This document shows positions 23,107 to 34,723 of a DNA stretch of 64,000 bases, piece by piece. Both the position numbers and the translations under genes were made by a program. How positions within the stretch are numbered: position 1 is the stretch's first letter; each line of letters starts with the position of its first letter. Source of the stretch: Saccharum officinarum (taxonomy: Eukaryota > Streptophyta > Magnoliopsida > Poales > Poaceae); NCBI GenBank assembly GCA_020631735.1, contig CM036167.1, positions 62,001 through 126,000 on the forward strand, written 5' to 3'. The notes under the pieces were generated by a model. The model was not told where the DNA came from. It searched no databases and worked only from the letters and a program-made list of their open reading frames with translations.

Positions 23107-24734
23107 ATATTTGCGAAGCTAGCCTCAGAGCATCTCCAAGAATCTTTGTAAAACTCGTACTCTAAATCGTCATTTGGAAAGTCATCTGCATAAAAAACGT
23201 TTTTTTATATCTTTCTGCTATCCAACAACTTTTCTATATTGTGTGTGCACTTTGGAGAGTCATTCTTCTTTTCTATCTTTGGCTAACAAGAGATCCGAAA
23301 TAAAAGATAACTATATTTAAATAACTAAATAAAGAAGCTGTTAGAGGCTATTTTTTCGTCAAAATCTCTATTCCTGACAATTAGAAAAGATATAAATGCT
23401 CTCAAGGCCAACTTTTGCATCTGCATGAATAGGCCAAACTATTGTCCAGTTAACCAAACATACAAACCATCCGGATTGGGCTACTCAATTGTCTTTAGCT
23501 TTATGGAGGGAGGTATGTTAGGAACCTGTTGGGCTACTCAATTGGCAAGTGGGCTGGTGTACTAAACATGTCTTCGCTCGGTCTAGCGCAGCAAGCAAGC
23601 AACATGAGCACTCCAATACAAAAGGTAGCCACCACCACGAGAGAAGGCATCGAACGACCAGACGACGAAACCAGCGGCGGCGAGTTCTGCTCGGTTCTAT
23701 CCGCTTTCACCTTCCTCTTCCTCCCATCTCCTATCTCCATTGTACCTAGATACTTCTAGAACCCTTTAGAAACTCATGTTGTTTCGCTATTTAGGTGGGG
23801 TTGCTGACCGGTTTATGCGATTTTCCATGGTATTGAATAGTTTAAAGTGTAATATATATGGTTTTTTGTTTGCTCTTGTTATATGGCTGTGGTTGTATTT
23901 AATGCCAATTTTGTAACTTGATGAACGTCATCCTCTAGAAATTCTAGAGAAGACACTTAGACCCATTGCTGATTAGTGGAAAACTGGAAAGCATTGGTTG
24001 GTTTTGTTGGGTTTTTACTCTTCAATTTGAGAAGTTTTTTTTTTCACATAAATCATTGTCAATTATGCATGTGATTGGTAATATTCCCGTTGCTTATTGG
24101 GTCGTCACAAGAGGAGTGACTAATTAGCTAGATCATTTTTATGTTCTTTTATGTGAACACAACTTAGAAGTTTGCAGTGATCTACCTCGTTGATTTGAAA
24201 TAGACATGTTCAATGGCCCACAATGACCCGCTCGAAAGAAATTCGACCTGATGCGTCAGAACATCGAGTTAGGTTTGATCCATGATTTTCAACTCATGGC
24301 CTGATCCAAGCCAAAAACCGCCAACCCAATGTAAGGAAACCTAAAAAAAGAGAAACAAACCAAGTCGACCCGACCCATCAATATGTCGGGTTGGACTCGA
24401 GCTAATAGGTTTTGGCCCAACCCATAATTGATCAGGTCTAATTTGACACACGGACACAAGTGCAGCTAAAGGTCTGAAGAGCATTAATTCAGGTCTAAAC
24501 AGCTACAAGTTACTTTCAATGTTGATGGAAACCGTGGTACGCATGGCCATTCTTAAAGTTAATTATAATCACTTACACTTGACAAACAATAAGTGAAATC
24601 AAATTTAACACTTAACGGCCTCGCCTGCAACCGCTGCTGCTACAGTAACATGTGAAAGAAAAGGCTGCACCAGCTGTAGCTCCCCACCCCATCAATTGAA
24701 GAGCTTGCGTATGGATAAGGCCTAATTTCTTTCT
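23107..24734. other. Intergenic, insertion-rich, no gene recognised
   Basis: At 23128 the phrase GAGCATCTCCAAGAATC begins a stretch resembling common grass MITEs, with no clear second end. 24200-24440 carries repeated GACCCG / GGGTTGG-type motifs such as occur in hAT-like elements. Nothing here could be delimited, and no credible coding sequence was found. Confidence 0.35.
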
Positions 24735-24835
24735 GCCTATTTGCTTGAACTTATTAGCCATGATACAATGTTTTTCTTTCACAACAAATCAACCAACAGT
24801 ACTTTTAGCTATGATTTATCAGCCTAGTAAACAGG
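24735..24835. mobile_element. hAT-like MITE, diverged inverted copy of the 15566 element
   Basis: The reverse complement follows the 15566-15680 element through most of its length: CCTGTTTACTAGGCTGA, CATAGCTAAAAGTACT, GATTTGTTGTGAAAGAAAAAC and the GCAAATAGGC end. The terminal repeats have diverged to GCCTATTTGCTT and its partner. Confidence 0.5.
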
Positions 24836-25214
24836 AGAACGACTATTGTGTACTGTTCACCGCTGTGTAGTAGAGGGAGAACGACTCCAATCGGGGGGGG
24901 GCTATGAAAGAGAGGAAGCAAAGGCTTTAATTCTAATGCTTCTCCTGGCTCTACTACGATACCGCAGGCTTAAGATTATAAATTCACAGATCATCTTCCT
25001 TGCACTATTTATTATTACATCATGTTAATATCACCAGAGAAGTTGCCAACAAGTAAAAAGTAATAAGCACATCCATAATAAGGAGTCCTTTCTTACCATA
25101 CATACGAGACCATTATATTGACAACCAGTAAATATCCATGAGCACGGCCTCTGACATCCTGCAGACCGGCCTGCACAGCAACTGATGCCGCTGACGCATC
25201 GGATGTGATGAACT

Positions 25215-25520
25215 CTAGCAACCGCCGCCGCCACCGCCACCGCCACAGCCCCCTCCACCACCACCGCCACTGCCACCGCCACAGACTCCTCCGGCACCGC
25301 TGGCACCATAGACGGTGCCGGCGCCGCTAGCTGCTGCAGCTGCTCCAGCGCCAGCACCGCTGTATCTTGGTCGTCTCGGGCTGTTTCAGCTGTTGCCACA
25401 GAGGAGGACGGTGAGCGTGATGGCCCAGACGGAGACCATGGCCACGCCGAGCACGGCGAGCCATGGCGGGCCGAAGGCAGCTGCGGCAGGTGCTCCACCG
25501 TAGGCGAGAGCTCTTGCCAT
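25215..25520 (-). CDS. Small one-pass membrane protein gene with in-frame glycine-rich downstream frame (copy A)
   Basis: The ATG at 25518-25520 starts MARALAYGGAPAAAAF and gives 44 residues to TGA at 25386-25388. Residues 19-41 form one hydrophobic segment (PPWLAVLGVAMVSVWAITL onward), so a tail-anchored or single-pass topology is likely. The same frame stays open for 56 more codons after the TGA, to TAG at 25215-25217. That part is Ala/Gly-rich and ends in Gly runs broken by Cys (GGVCGGGSGGGGGGC). Either the true product is the 44-residue microprotein, or the TGA is a disabling mutation in a glycine-rich membrane protein. The paralogue at 35678-36215 keeps the MARAL start and stops at nearly the same place. 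An upstream in-frame start (25598) would add 26 residues but is not conserved in the paralogue. Family unknown. Confidence 0.5.
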
Positions 25521-25599
25521 ACTGTGAACACTCAACACGCAAGCGTAGGCAGCAGGGCTCGATCTATACAGCCGGACGAGACGCGCAGAGCTAGCCATA

Positions 25600-26180
25600 C
25601 TATATAAAAGTCATCGAATCGATCGTCCGGCCGGTTGGTCGCGGCGATTATATTAAGCCGCAGCTGTAATCAGGAAACAAATTAATACTCTGCACGCAAT
25701 CGAAAAGTATATATGGACATGGACCTTTTTTTCAACAACGGCAAAGCCAAATTTCATTATTACTTCTTGAAAGCAACAGAAATTACAAAAAGTTTTGTCA
25801 AACGAACCATACGACGAGCGTAACCACAAGCCAAATTGAAATGAACGCACAGGCCGGGTTCATCCAACTGGCCAACCCGACATCACCAGAGGATTCAACG
25901 TCACAGATAACAGAAACAGCAGAAAAAGCGTTATGGACATGGACCTTGTCTCGCCGTCGGCGTAAGTCAGACAGCGAAAAACTACGAGCTGCCACGCTCA
26001 CCAAGCCGGTTATAATTAGGAACAAATTATAACTGGTTGCCGTCTGCCACTGAACCGGCTTATAACAGGTCCCACGTCTCCAAGGCTCGATTATATTAGG
26101 CCCTGGCAACAGGAGGAAAAGGAAATCCAAGAGTCGTGAGAATTTGGATTGACATGAAAACACAGAAAATATCTGAGTAA
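25600..26180. other. Intergenic, no supported gene
   Basis: A 121-codon minus-strand frame (25798-26163) is hydrophobic in places but has no recognisable family. TATGGACATGGACCTT occurs twice, at 25712-25727 and 25932-25947, a short direct repeat 220 bp apart. Confidence 0.35.
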
Positions 26181-27563
26181 TATAGTCAAGGAGTCAGAAC
26201 ACCTCTCGGAACTAAATTAAAGTCAAAACCGCACACACAATTATAGGAGTGGAGAAACGGTACAGCCTACGGCCAGCATGTAAGCCCTACTTCATACATT
26301 ATGACCATCCATACGCCTTGTTAACCATTGGAGTGAGCCTAGAGTCCGAAACGACACTAAGCAAACGTGGGCGGATGCACCCATCAGAGCCCACAGACCA
26401 ACTGTTGGCATCTCTGAAGACAAGGCAAATGAACACCTAAGGATGGCAACACAAACATTGAACTATGACTACGGACACCGTGACTATCCAATGTACAGAG
26501 AATAAGTAGAACGGGAAGAGTACTTAAGCTAATAGGCATGAGAGCAGTACCCTGGAGTCAGACTGACAACAAAACAACAAGTACAGACACTAACGGAGCA
26601 TCCGCCAAAACCCACGGACCGTCCGATAGGGTATACATGAACAACGTTAAACAAAACAGAGAGTTGCAGAAAATGACGGAACCCTCCGACCTTCCATCGG
26701 AACATTCCGCTCATCCATAGTTGTATTACGAAGGAACAATCCGAGGAAACGGGTCTAGTAGCGGAGGGTCCACAACCCCTACGGACCATCCGCCACTGTC
26801 AGAAGCAGTACAAACCCTATGGCAATAAGCAATCACAGGAACCCCAGCCCAAAATGCTCAACCAATCAGATGGCATAACCTTGCGCTAGTCGGTGCAAAA
26901 GGATCCCCATGAATGCCCTGTCCAACCCTTAAGGTGGTTTAGCCCTAACCCTAACCGAGCAGCCAGCTGGAGAAGCCCTAATCCAGGCAAGAACGAAGAA
27001 GAAAACAGAAGAACGCGTGGAAGCTGCCGAGCAGTCCAAATCCTCCCAATGCACGTGCATGGCCACAACAGCGACGATAGTGGCGACGGTAGCAGTGTGA
27101 ACTAAAGATGGAAAGGAATGAATCCCATCAGCCACTGTCAGCCTATTTATAGTTCGCGAACTGACGAAAAGCCCATCGTCACCACAGATTGTCCACCGAT
27201 CAGATAACCGAACCCTACATAGCTGCTAAGTCCTTCGAGATCACCGGACTACCCGCTGAGTGAGCCGGACAGTCCGCCAGCTGACAGAGGATGTCCCCAA
27301 GGTTTCACTTACTAAGAATCCAGGCCAGCACCAAGTCCTAACCCCAGGAGTGTACTAAGGTGAGATAGAGAAGCCCCAAGGAACAGGAAGTCACCCTAAC
27401 CAGGACATGGAAGAGTAGATCTCTTCTCTTTTGTGATCCTAAAGAGGAAAAAGTCCGTGGAGCACAAAAAGGAAATGCCTTACGAAGCATGAATAGAACC
27501 CCGAGCTTTCCCCGAATGTAGTGCCCATAGTACCTCGGGAAAGCTCGAGGACGAGCTTTTTAT
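26181..27563. mobile_element. Ty3-type LTR-derived sequence and chromodomain-end remnant
   Basis: Most of this block looks like LTR sequence in minus orientation: the reverse complement has CTATAAATAG at 27143-27152, and short CGGAxxxTCCG-like motifs recur through it. At its right end, about 27440-27563, a decayed plus-strand tail resembles the end of a chromovirus pol, followed by CTCGAGGACGAGCTTTTTAT, a phrase typical just before chromovirus polypurine tracts. It was probably assembled from two truncated elements. I could not place exact junctions. Confidence 0.4.
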
Positions 27564-27577
27564 AAGGGGGGAAGGAT
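27564..27577 (+). promoter_or_regulatory. Polypurine tract before the chromovirus-type 3' LTR
   Basis: AAGGGGGGAAGGAT directly precedes the TGTAACG start of an LTR, the place and composition expected of a plus-strand primer. Confidence 0.65.
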
Positions 27578-30500
27578 TGTAACGACTTGAATTCACTACG
27601 CCCTAGACAGTCATGTCCGGCTATCTAGGAAGTCACCTTCCGAATCACCCGAAGCTCGTTTAACAGAATACACCAGGCAAGACGTAGATGCGCCCAAAGC
27701 AAGCCCGGATAGCCATGGTCAGGCTTACACCAAGACCCAATGAAGGAAAAGGGCCTGAACAAATTAAGAGTTCATTCTATTGATATCACCGACAACAATT
27801 CAACCCTAGGGACTACTTAGGAGCAAAGCATTGGCCACCAATGACCAACCACCCAATAACTTAGTCAATTTGGCAAAGGCAGAGACTACCGGACAGTCCG
27901 CCAGCTTACCGGACCGTCCGATAGAGCACAGAGCTGCAGCAGAAAATGGGAAATGAGTTGTTTGCCACTTGAGTGAGTGGGGCCCACATGTCAGCACTAA
28001 ATGGAATGGATATCTATCAGCTGAGGCCTCACTCCCTTACTATCCACCCATTTGTATCACTCACTCTCTCTCTCTCTAACTCACTCAAGAACAAAGCAAG
28101 AACCCTAGGAGCTAGAGAGGGGAAAGATTGGAGAAAGCATTGAAGAAGAAGGAGAGGAAGGGGGAAAGCATCAGCAACAGCTCATGGACACCCTTCACCC
28201 CTCAACCCCTTCATGAAGCCCACTTAGAGCCAAGCCAACTTTGGATAAGGAATATGCGAGTGAAGGAAGCTTGGATCCTCAACCTTTTGCTATGGAAGCT
28301 CTCAGATCTCAGAGCCAAGGTTCTACCCCAATCTCAAGGTTTATCCTCGAGTTCTTGTATCTCTAAGTTTGATCCTAAAAGCCCTAGCCACATTTAGCAA
28401 AACAAGCTCTAACCCAGCCATAGCGAGCCTAGTGAACTACCTAAGCTATCCTACAACTGAGCACATTTAGGCTTCAATTCCAAGATCACCCAAGAGCATA
28501 GGTTCTGTCGTCCGACTAATGGAACATCCATCACTGGAATGGAGTATCTGCTAATCCCGAGTCTAGCCACTAGCAGCCTGAATTCCACTCTGACTAGCAC
28601 AGCGGAGTGTCCGTCAACCGCGACGGAGCGTTCGTCGAATTATAGAGAATAGTAATCCAGCAACCCGAGAGAACCCAGTTCCCACTAGAGTATCCATCAA
28701 CTGACCAGACGATCTGATGTGAACAGAGAACCCCAGATATGCCTAAGTCCCGAACCTATCGGAGTATCCGTGTTTCTCAAGGAGTATCCGACAGTCTGAG
28801 CAGAGCCAACCTAAAGACAACCCACCTCAGTACTTGGTATAGCGGAGTATCCATCAGCTAGGATGGAGTGTCCGATAACATACAAAGAGTGTGAGACTGT
28901 TCAACCTTCCTACCCAAGGAGTTAACAGCACTAGGTTAAGCACGGTTTCCACAAGGGCAATAGTAGAGCCATAGGTTTGCCTCTATCCCGAGCTCTAAGT
29001 CGAGATATGTTCCTAAGTCCACCTCGGTTGTTGAAAGGTTCTAATATGGCTAGAGGGGGGAGAATAGCCTATTAAAAATTCTACAAACTCACTAGAGCAA
29101 AAGGTTAGTATAATAAATGGTGAAATGTAATTTTGCTCTAGCTCTATAAGGGTTGCAAGTCACCTATCCAACAATTCTAGTCACTATGATCACTATAATA
29201 ATCAATGGCTAAGTCACTACGAGCTCTCAAAAGCTAGCTACACTAGAGAGCTCAACTAGGCAAGAAGCTACACTAGTAAAGATAATACAAGCTCTTAAAA
29301 CTAATTACACTAAAGAGCTTGTTGCAACTAGTTTGCCAAAAAGTAAATGAGAGGTATGTGATCTTTATACCTCCGCATAGAGGATGAACCAATCAATGAA
29401 TGTGAAGACCAATCACCGGGAGAATCAATCAATACACAATTGAAGACACAAGATTTTTCTCCTGAGATTCACGTGCTAATCGGCACGCTAGTCCTCGTTA
29501 TGTCGACCTACACCTCGTGGTTCGGTGGCTAATTGGCAATCCAAAGACAAGCTCCCCAAGAGCATCGCAAGAACCTACCACAAGTGAGGTAGCTCAATGA
29601 CACGAGCAATTTACTAGAGTTACCTTTGGCGCTCCGCTGAGGAAGGCACAACACCCCTCACAAATCACTGGGAGGTGGTGAAGAACAATCACTACTCTTG
29701 CCACAACTCCTCCGCTGCCTCCCAGCCGTCTAGGTGGCGGCAATCACCAAGAGAAACCAGAATCCCACAGCTCAAATGATCCCCAAGTGCTACTAGATTC
29801 AAACTCACAAGCAAATGCACTTGGAATCACTCAACCTCACTTTGGATTGGAATCCATGCAAGGGAGATGAGTGGGAGAGAGTGTTCTCAGCTCACAAGGA
29901 TGTTAAGAAGTTCAAATGACCAAGAGAGATCCCTCGGAACCGGCCACCACATATTTATAAGCACCCTCAAAGAATAGAGCCGTTATGCTCAAGGTGGGGC
30001 TTAACCCGACACCACCGGACGCTTCGGTGAGTCGCATCGGACGCTGCCCCTATGTCCGGTCGCACCGCGCCAAACGCACCGATGGACGCCACACATCCCT
30101 TTTCAAACAAGCACCGTTGATCTTCAACGGTCACTAGAAATTGTTCTCGCGCTGCCAGAGTTGCACTGGACGCGCTGGTGCTAAGCACATGACACTCAAC
30201 CACACGGCGCCCCGTGTGGAACAGAGAGGTTCTAGAGAGCACAAATTGCCACCGGACGTGTCCGCTGGGGGATGATCGGACGCACCCCAGGGTCCGGTCA
30301 ACATAGACCCTCGCCACGCACTGACGTCACCTCGACCGGACGCTGACGCATTGCGTCCGGTCACCTGCGTCCGCTGCCACGCAACCATGCACCGGACGCG
30401 TCGGTGCACCGTGGCCAGCGTTTGCTCGCTTGCTCACTTTGCGTGTGCTTCAGCTTGAACTGACCAGACGTGCAGGTGCCCCCGAGGCTAGCGTCCGGTC

Positions 30501-32423
30501 ACTTCAGTGACCTGTTTCGCCTCTGTTTCTCTTCCTCTCAAAACCCTTGCAAATGTGCCAACCACCTTGTGTATCACCTTGTGCACGTGTGTTAGTATAT
30601 TTTCACAAACATTTTTCAAGAGTTATGTTAGCTCACTAGGTTCCTAGATGCAATGCATGATCATTTGACACCTAGTGGCACTCGATAAATTGTTTCAACC
30701 GTGAAACCCCCCTCTTCATATTACGACTATCGATCCTAAATGTGATCACACCCTCTATGGTGTCTTGATCACCAAAACCAAAAACCCTAGCAATACCTTT
30801 GCCTTGATTTCCATCGGGTCTTGTTTTTCTCTTTCTTCTTTCCTAAATGTGAAGCACTTGATCATCTTTTGGTCACCTTTATCACCATGATCATCTCTAG
30901 GCTCCACCACTTAGCATGGGACTTATCATTTCATGTCTACACACTTAGCGCAATGATTAGTTCCTAGGTTTCATCAATTATCCAAAACCAAACTAGGGCT
31001 TTCAGTTGTCCACAACCTCGACCCTTGTTCTCTTTCAGGAGCCGAGTAGCATAAGGAACGTGTGAGAGTTGTCGTCTACAACTTCGACTTTGTTCGAACG
31101 GCAAAACCCAGGCAGACACCCCACTACTATAAACCCTACTTTGGATACTTATCAAGTTGCATTATGAGTTATACATTACATGTAGTCTTAGATAATGATC
31201 ACTCTTATACTACACCTGGAGTAGTCTAATAACCTGTAGAAGCCTCACATCTAAACAATGGGAATGGGAATGCTTAATGCTTATTGCTTATTGCTTAGTT
31301 GCAGGGGCAATGGTAGAAGTCGAGCATGAGAAAGGATCTCATACTCGTGCGTGTAGGATGTTACCCCTAGATAATTAACTACTAAAATCAATGAGGGTAC
31401 ATCTTGACTTACCTAACTAATATGGCTAAGGACTAATATCCCTAATATGGTAATCTTGATGATAACTTGGATATCTTGCTTATGCGAGGGGTAGGTTGTC
31501 GTGAGTATGGGATCTCAGGCGACGTAGCTCGTGGAGCAGTAAGGACCGTGTATTGGGATACGTAAGTCTGAGTAACCACTCGTAAAGACCACATGTCGCC
31601 GATGGGGTCGACAAGCCAAGTAACTAGTTGCGACCTGTTTATCCGTGAAACTGGCAAGGGGGGTGGCGTCGGTCGGGAATGTCTAGGACATTGACCGGGA
31701 AGCCGCTCGAACCTTTCAAGAGACACTCGAACCGGACTAGGAAAAGGTTGGGAGACGTGAGGCAACCCTTACGTCGTGCATGAGGTATGGTGGTTAGTCC
31801 CGTTCTTCCATGTGGGTACAGTTGTACACCTCTGCAGAGTCTTGAAAGCCTGGAGTCCCTCGGGACAGAACTATTTGGTTGTTCTTTCTTTCTATACCCA
31901 TGGTAGCATGAATAATGGACTATGAGCACTTTGATATACTGATGAATACCTTTACTTCTATGTTGAGCATAGCATGTCGTAATCTTAATGAACATCATTG
32001 CTTTCCGCACTTATACAAATGCCCGATAAACACCCTATGCATCCACCAAATACTATATGTTAGAATTAAGTCCTGCGAGTACGCAATGTACTCACGGCGC
32101 TGCCGTTAAGTTGTTTTGCAGGTGTTGTTACCCGGTTGATGTGAGGTAGTGCTCTATTCACCGCTGCATAGTAGTTCATGGATCGAGCGGATCCAAGATG
32201 AGCTACCAGTAGAATCTGAGCGAGTTATTGAAGAGACGAGCCTAGAAGGGATAATAATAATTATATGCATATGTGAATCATGTAATTTCTTGTAAGCACA
32301 ATAACCTCGTTAATTGGGCATGATATTGGAAGTTACACGTGTTGGTTTGCCACATGAGGTGTTCCATGTCACTCGACCGTTAAAAAGATCCTGAAGCTGC
32401 CGCGGTGCGTCCCGGTCGCGGCA
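27578..32423 (+). mobile_element. Chromovirus-type 3' LTR, interrupted
   Basis: It starts TGTAACGACTTG after a polypurine tract. It is interrupted at 29032-31004 by a Sirevirus solo LTR and resumes at 31010. The resumed part holds phrases typical of these LTRs near their 3' end, such as GAGTACGCAATGTACTCACGGCG (read at 32078-32100). The right end is uncertain; I place it near CGGTCGCGGCA at about 32423 because it ends in CA, but no duplication supports this. The left half includes recurring CCGGACNGTCCG-like motifs and a TC-rich run near 28062. Confidence 0.5.
29032..31004 (-). mobile_element. Sirevirus solo LTR (1973 bp)
   Basis: It starts TGAAAGG and ends GGGCTTTCA, with terminal TGAAAG/CTTTCA inverted repeats, and is flanked by a perfect 5-bp duplication, GTTGT at 29027-29031 and 31005-31009. 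It is related in its ends and motif content to the Sirevirus LTRs at 49462 and 61131 and lies in the same orientation. A minus-strand TATA (reverse complement of ATATTTATAAG, about 29950) and multiple CCGGACGC / GCGTCCGG motifs (30000-30500) agree with that. No internal region is present, hence solo. Confidence 0.85.
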
Positions 32424-33449
32424 GAGTTGGTGGTGGTTCTTTTTTCTGAGTTGTGCTTCGGCTTTGTGAGGTTCGTGTCGATATCTCAATTCGACCAGTG
32501 TTGTTTTTTTTTGTTGAGTCTACTTTCCGGCATGATTGTTGGCTGTTGTTGTATCATTGTGTTAATTTTGGGCTTTCTTCTTTTTAATATAATCGGCAGC
32601 TCTTCCGTCTGGTTCATTTCAGAAAAAAAGAAAGAACAACTCAAGTAGAGTCTCACGTAGAAAAACAGAAACAGCAGATCCACGCAGCATGTAAAGAATA
32701 GCAAATGTGGTTGCAATCAGGTTAGCTAGTGCCGCATAAACTCTGAATGTAGTGAGCTCCCGAAAGAACCTATAGGCTATAGTTGCAACTAGTGTTGACC
32801 TCTGAACTGGAAAAACTGAAAAGAATAATGCGTATGTAGATACTAGATAGGCATGAACTTGGTCTAACTCTGATCCACCATCTCTGAATATTAATATTAC
32901 ACAGACAAAAAAAAATTGACATTGAAGATGTGCCATCCGCACCAGTGAGGGCGCAGCTGCGCCCTTCTTGACCAGCTCTGCCAAATCTCCAATGGCTGGA
33001 GACTGGCGCGGTTGATCTGGTGCACGAAGATGTCGCACGGGACGGTCAGGCTAGGTGCGGATCGAGCAGGACGGTCACGTGAAGGCGTGTTCTCGAAAGA
33101 AAAAAAAAAGACGGATCGGCGGCGGCTCGTGCGTGGTCGCTCGAGCAGGCCCAACTTGCGGCAGTTCTAGCAAGAAGGGCCGGCGGCAGCTCGTGTGTGG
33201 AAGATCTCGCCTGGTTGCCCGGCTGCGACCCTGCTTGTGCGTGCGCTCGTCGTAGGGACTAGGGAGCTGGAGCGGGACGGATTTTGGCGCGTAATATTTC
33301 ATCGCGCGCTCCCAGCTGATCCGCGCGACGTCTACTCCAGAAAACGCCTCCGTACAACACTCCGCTCGTCAACTGCAGCTGGGAGCACGAGCGCTCGCCA
33401 TCGTCTCGCGATCGCGAAGAGACGACTCCGTTCTCTTTATTATTTATTA
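32424..33449. other. Mostly unassigned, with a possible orphan exon
   Basis: No transposon boundary was found. One minus-strand frame deserves note and is listed separately (32619-33038). The rest, including the GC-rich part at 33040-33420, shows no domain. Confidence 0.35.
32619..33038 (-). pseudogene. Possible coding fragment with hydrophobic segments, family unknown
   Basis: A minus-strand frame of 139 codons. Its second half (from about 32888) reads like protein, with VHAYLVSTYALFFSVFP and VYAALANLIATTFAILYML, two likely membrane segments. TTAATATTCAG just before that half looks like a 3' splice acceptor, so this could be one exon of a multi-exon gene or a displaced copy of one. Neighbouring exons were not found. 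The poly-T/poly-A-like runs at 32910 and 32630 could also indicate a processed fragment. No function can be assigned. Confidence 0.3.
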
Positions 33450-34061
33450 GGCTGTGTTTAGTTTTTCATGGAATACAAAATGTAAAATACCAACTATTTT
33501 GGAATGATGAAATGTAAAATGTCAAAAAATTTTATGGGTGTATTTAGTTCCATCTAAAATGCTAATTTTTTCATAGGATGAGTGATGGTTTTTTTAGCTT
33601 TTTGGCTTTTTTTTTTGGCCTCTTGAGGCCAAAATCCAAAATAAAGAATGGATATTTTTTTTTGCTAAAAATTTTGCATGGTGTTTAGGCTGTGTTTAGT
33701 TCCTCATGGAATGCAAAATACAAAATGCCAACTGCTTTGGAATGATGAAATACAAAATGCTAAAATTTTCATATGTGTGTTTAGTTCCATCCAAAATACC
33801 AAATTTTTCATGGGGTGGGTGAGGGCTTTTTGGCTTTTTGGCTTTTTTTAGCTTCAGGAGGCCAAAATCCAAAATAGAGAATGAATACCTTTTTACCAAA
33901 AATTTTGCATGGTGTTTAGTTCCATTTTACAAAAATGATGGGTTAAAACATAAATTTTTTTTGGATGAAATGGGGAAATAAACATACCCTTAGTTTTATT
34001 CTGCAAAATGATGAGCCAAAATCTAAAATTTTTTAGGTGAAATGGAAAACTAAACACACCC
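33450..34061. repeat. Tandem array of Tourist-like MITE copies
   Basis: GGCTGTGTTTAGTT begins at 33450 and again at 33688, each preceded by TTA, a 238-bp offset with closely similar sequence between. After about 33910 two shorter related units of some 85 bp follow, each with a TTTTGGATGAAATGG or TTTTAGGTGAAATGG block and an AAATAAACATACCC or ACTAAACACACCC end. The last end is at 34061. This is best read as nested or tandem insertions of one PIF/Harbinger-type MITE family. Confidence 0.55.
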
Positions 34062-34723
34062 TTGATAAGTGAACGTGGGTCTTTTCTGCAATTTTTCCAT
34101 CGCAGAGACGACGTTCTGCAGCGCGTCGTACGTGAGGAGGCTCGCGTGCTTTGCTTGCGAAAACCGTTATTCCTGTTGGAAATCACGGTGCCGATGTGTT
34201 TACTTTTCCTCACTTCCTTATGCTCCCAGACGCCTTCTTGTTTGGTTCCATCCGGACCTGTGAAGCACCGATGGAGTTGCATGTGTTATCAGCACTGGAT
34301 GTGGACATGTGGTTGTGGTCATAGACTCAGTCAGTACACGACAATACGTCTTGTTCTCGAGGACTTTGAAAGTCGAAACCCATTGATCGGAAAGATCCTC
34401 GCAGCTAAAAATATCCAGAGCCACACGAAAATGACACAGGTTCGCTTCGCTGAAAAGCCATAATTAATTTTGCAACATCTCAAAACGCCATATGAAACAT
34501 GCATGAGAGAACCTATTGCAATGCAATAGCTAATTACTGCAATGTAATAGAGAACCATTGAAATAACTGTAGCTTCTCCAAAGCGAAAATATCAAACACA
34601 AAACCTATGAACATCTTGAATCAACAATACGCAACGTGAAACAATCAATTACCACGACATCAAAAATAGAAGAGATGAAACAACTCAAACCATAGGAGAA
34701 ATCACCTTACGGCATCTGGGCTG
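34062..34723. other. Intergenic, nothing recognised
   Basis: ORFs overlap here on both strands without domains. I see no gene and no transposon ends. Confidence 0.35.

Noticed and set aside
25798..26163. 121-codon minus-strand ORF with hydrophobic parts
   Set aside because: No recognisable motif, no start context, not present next to the duplicated copy; probably chance.
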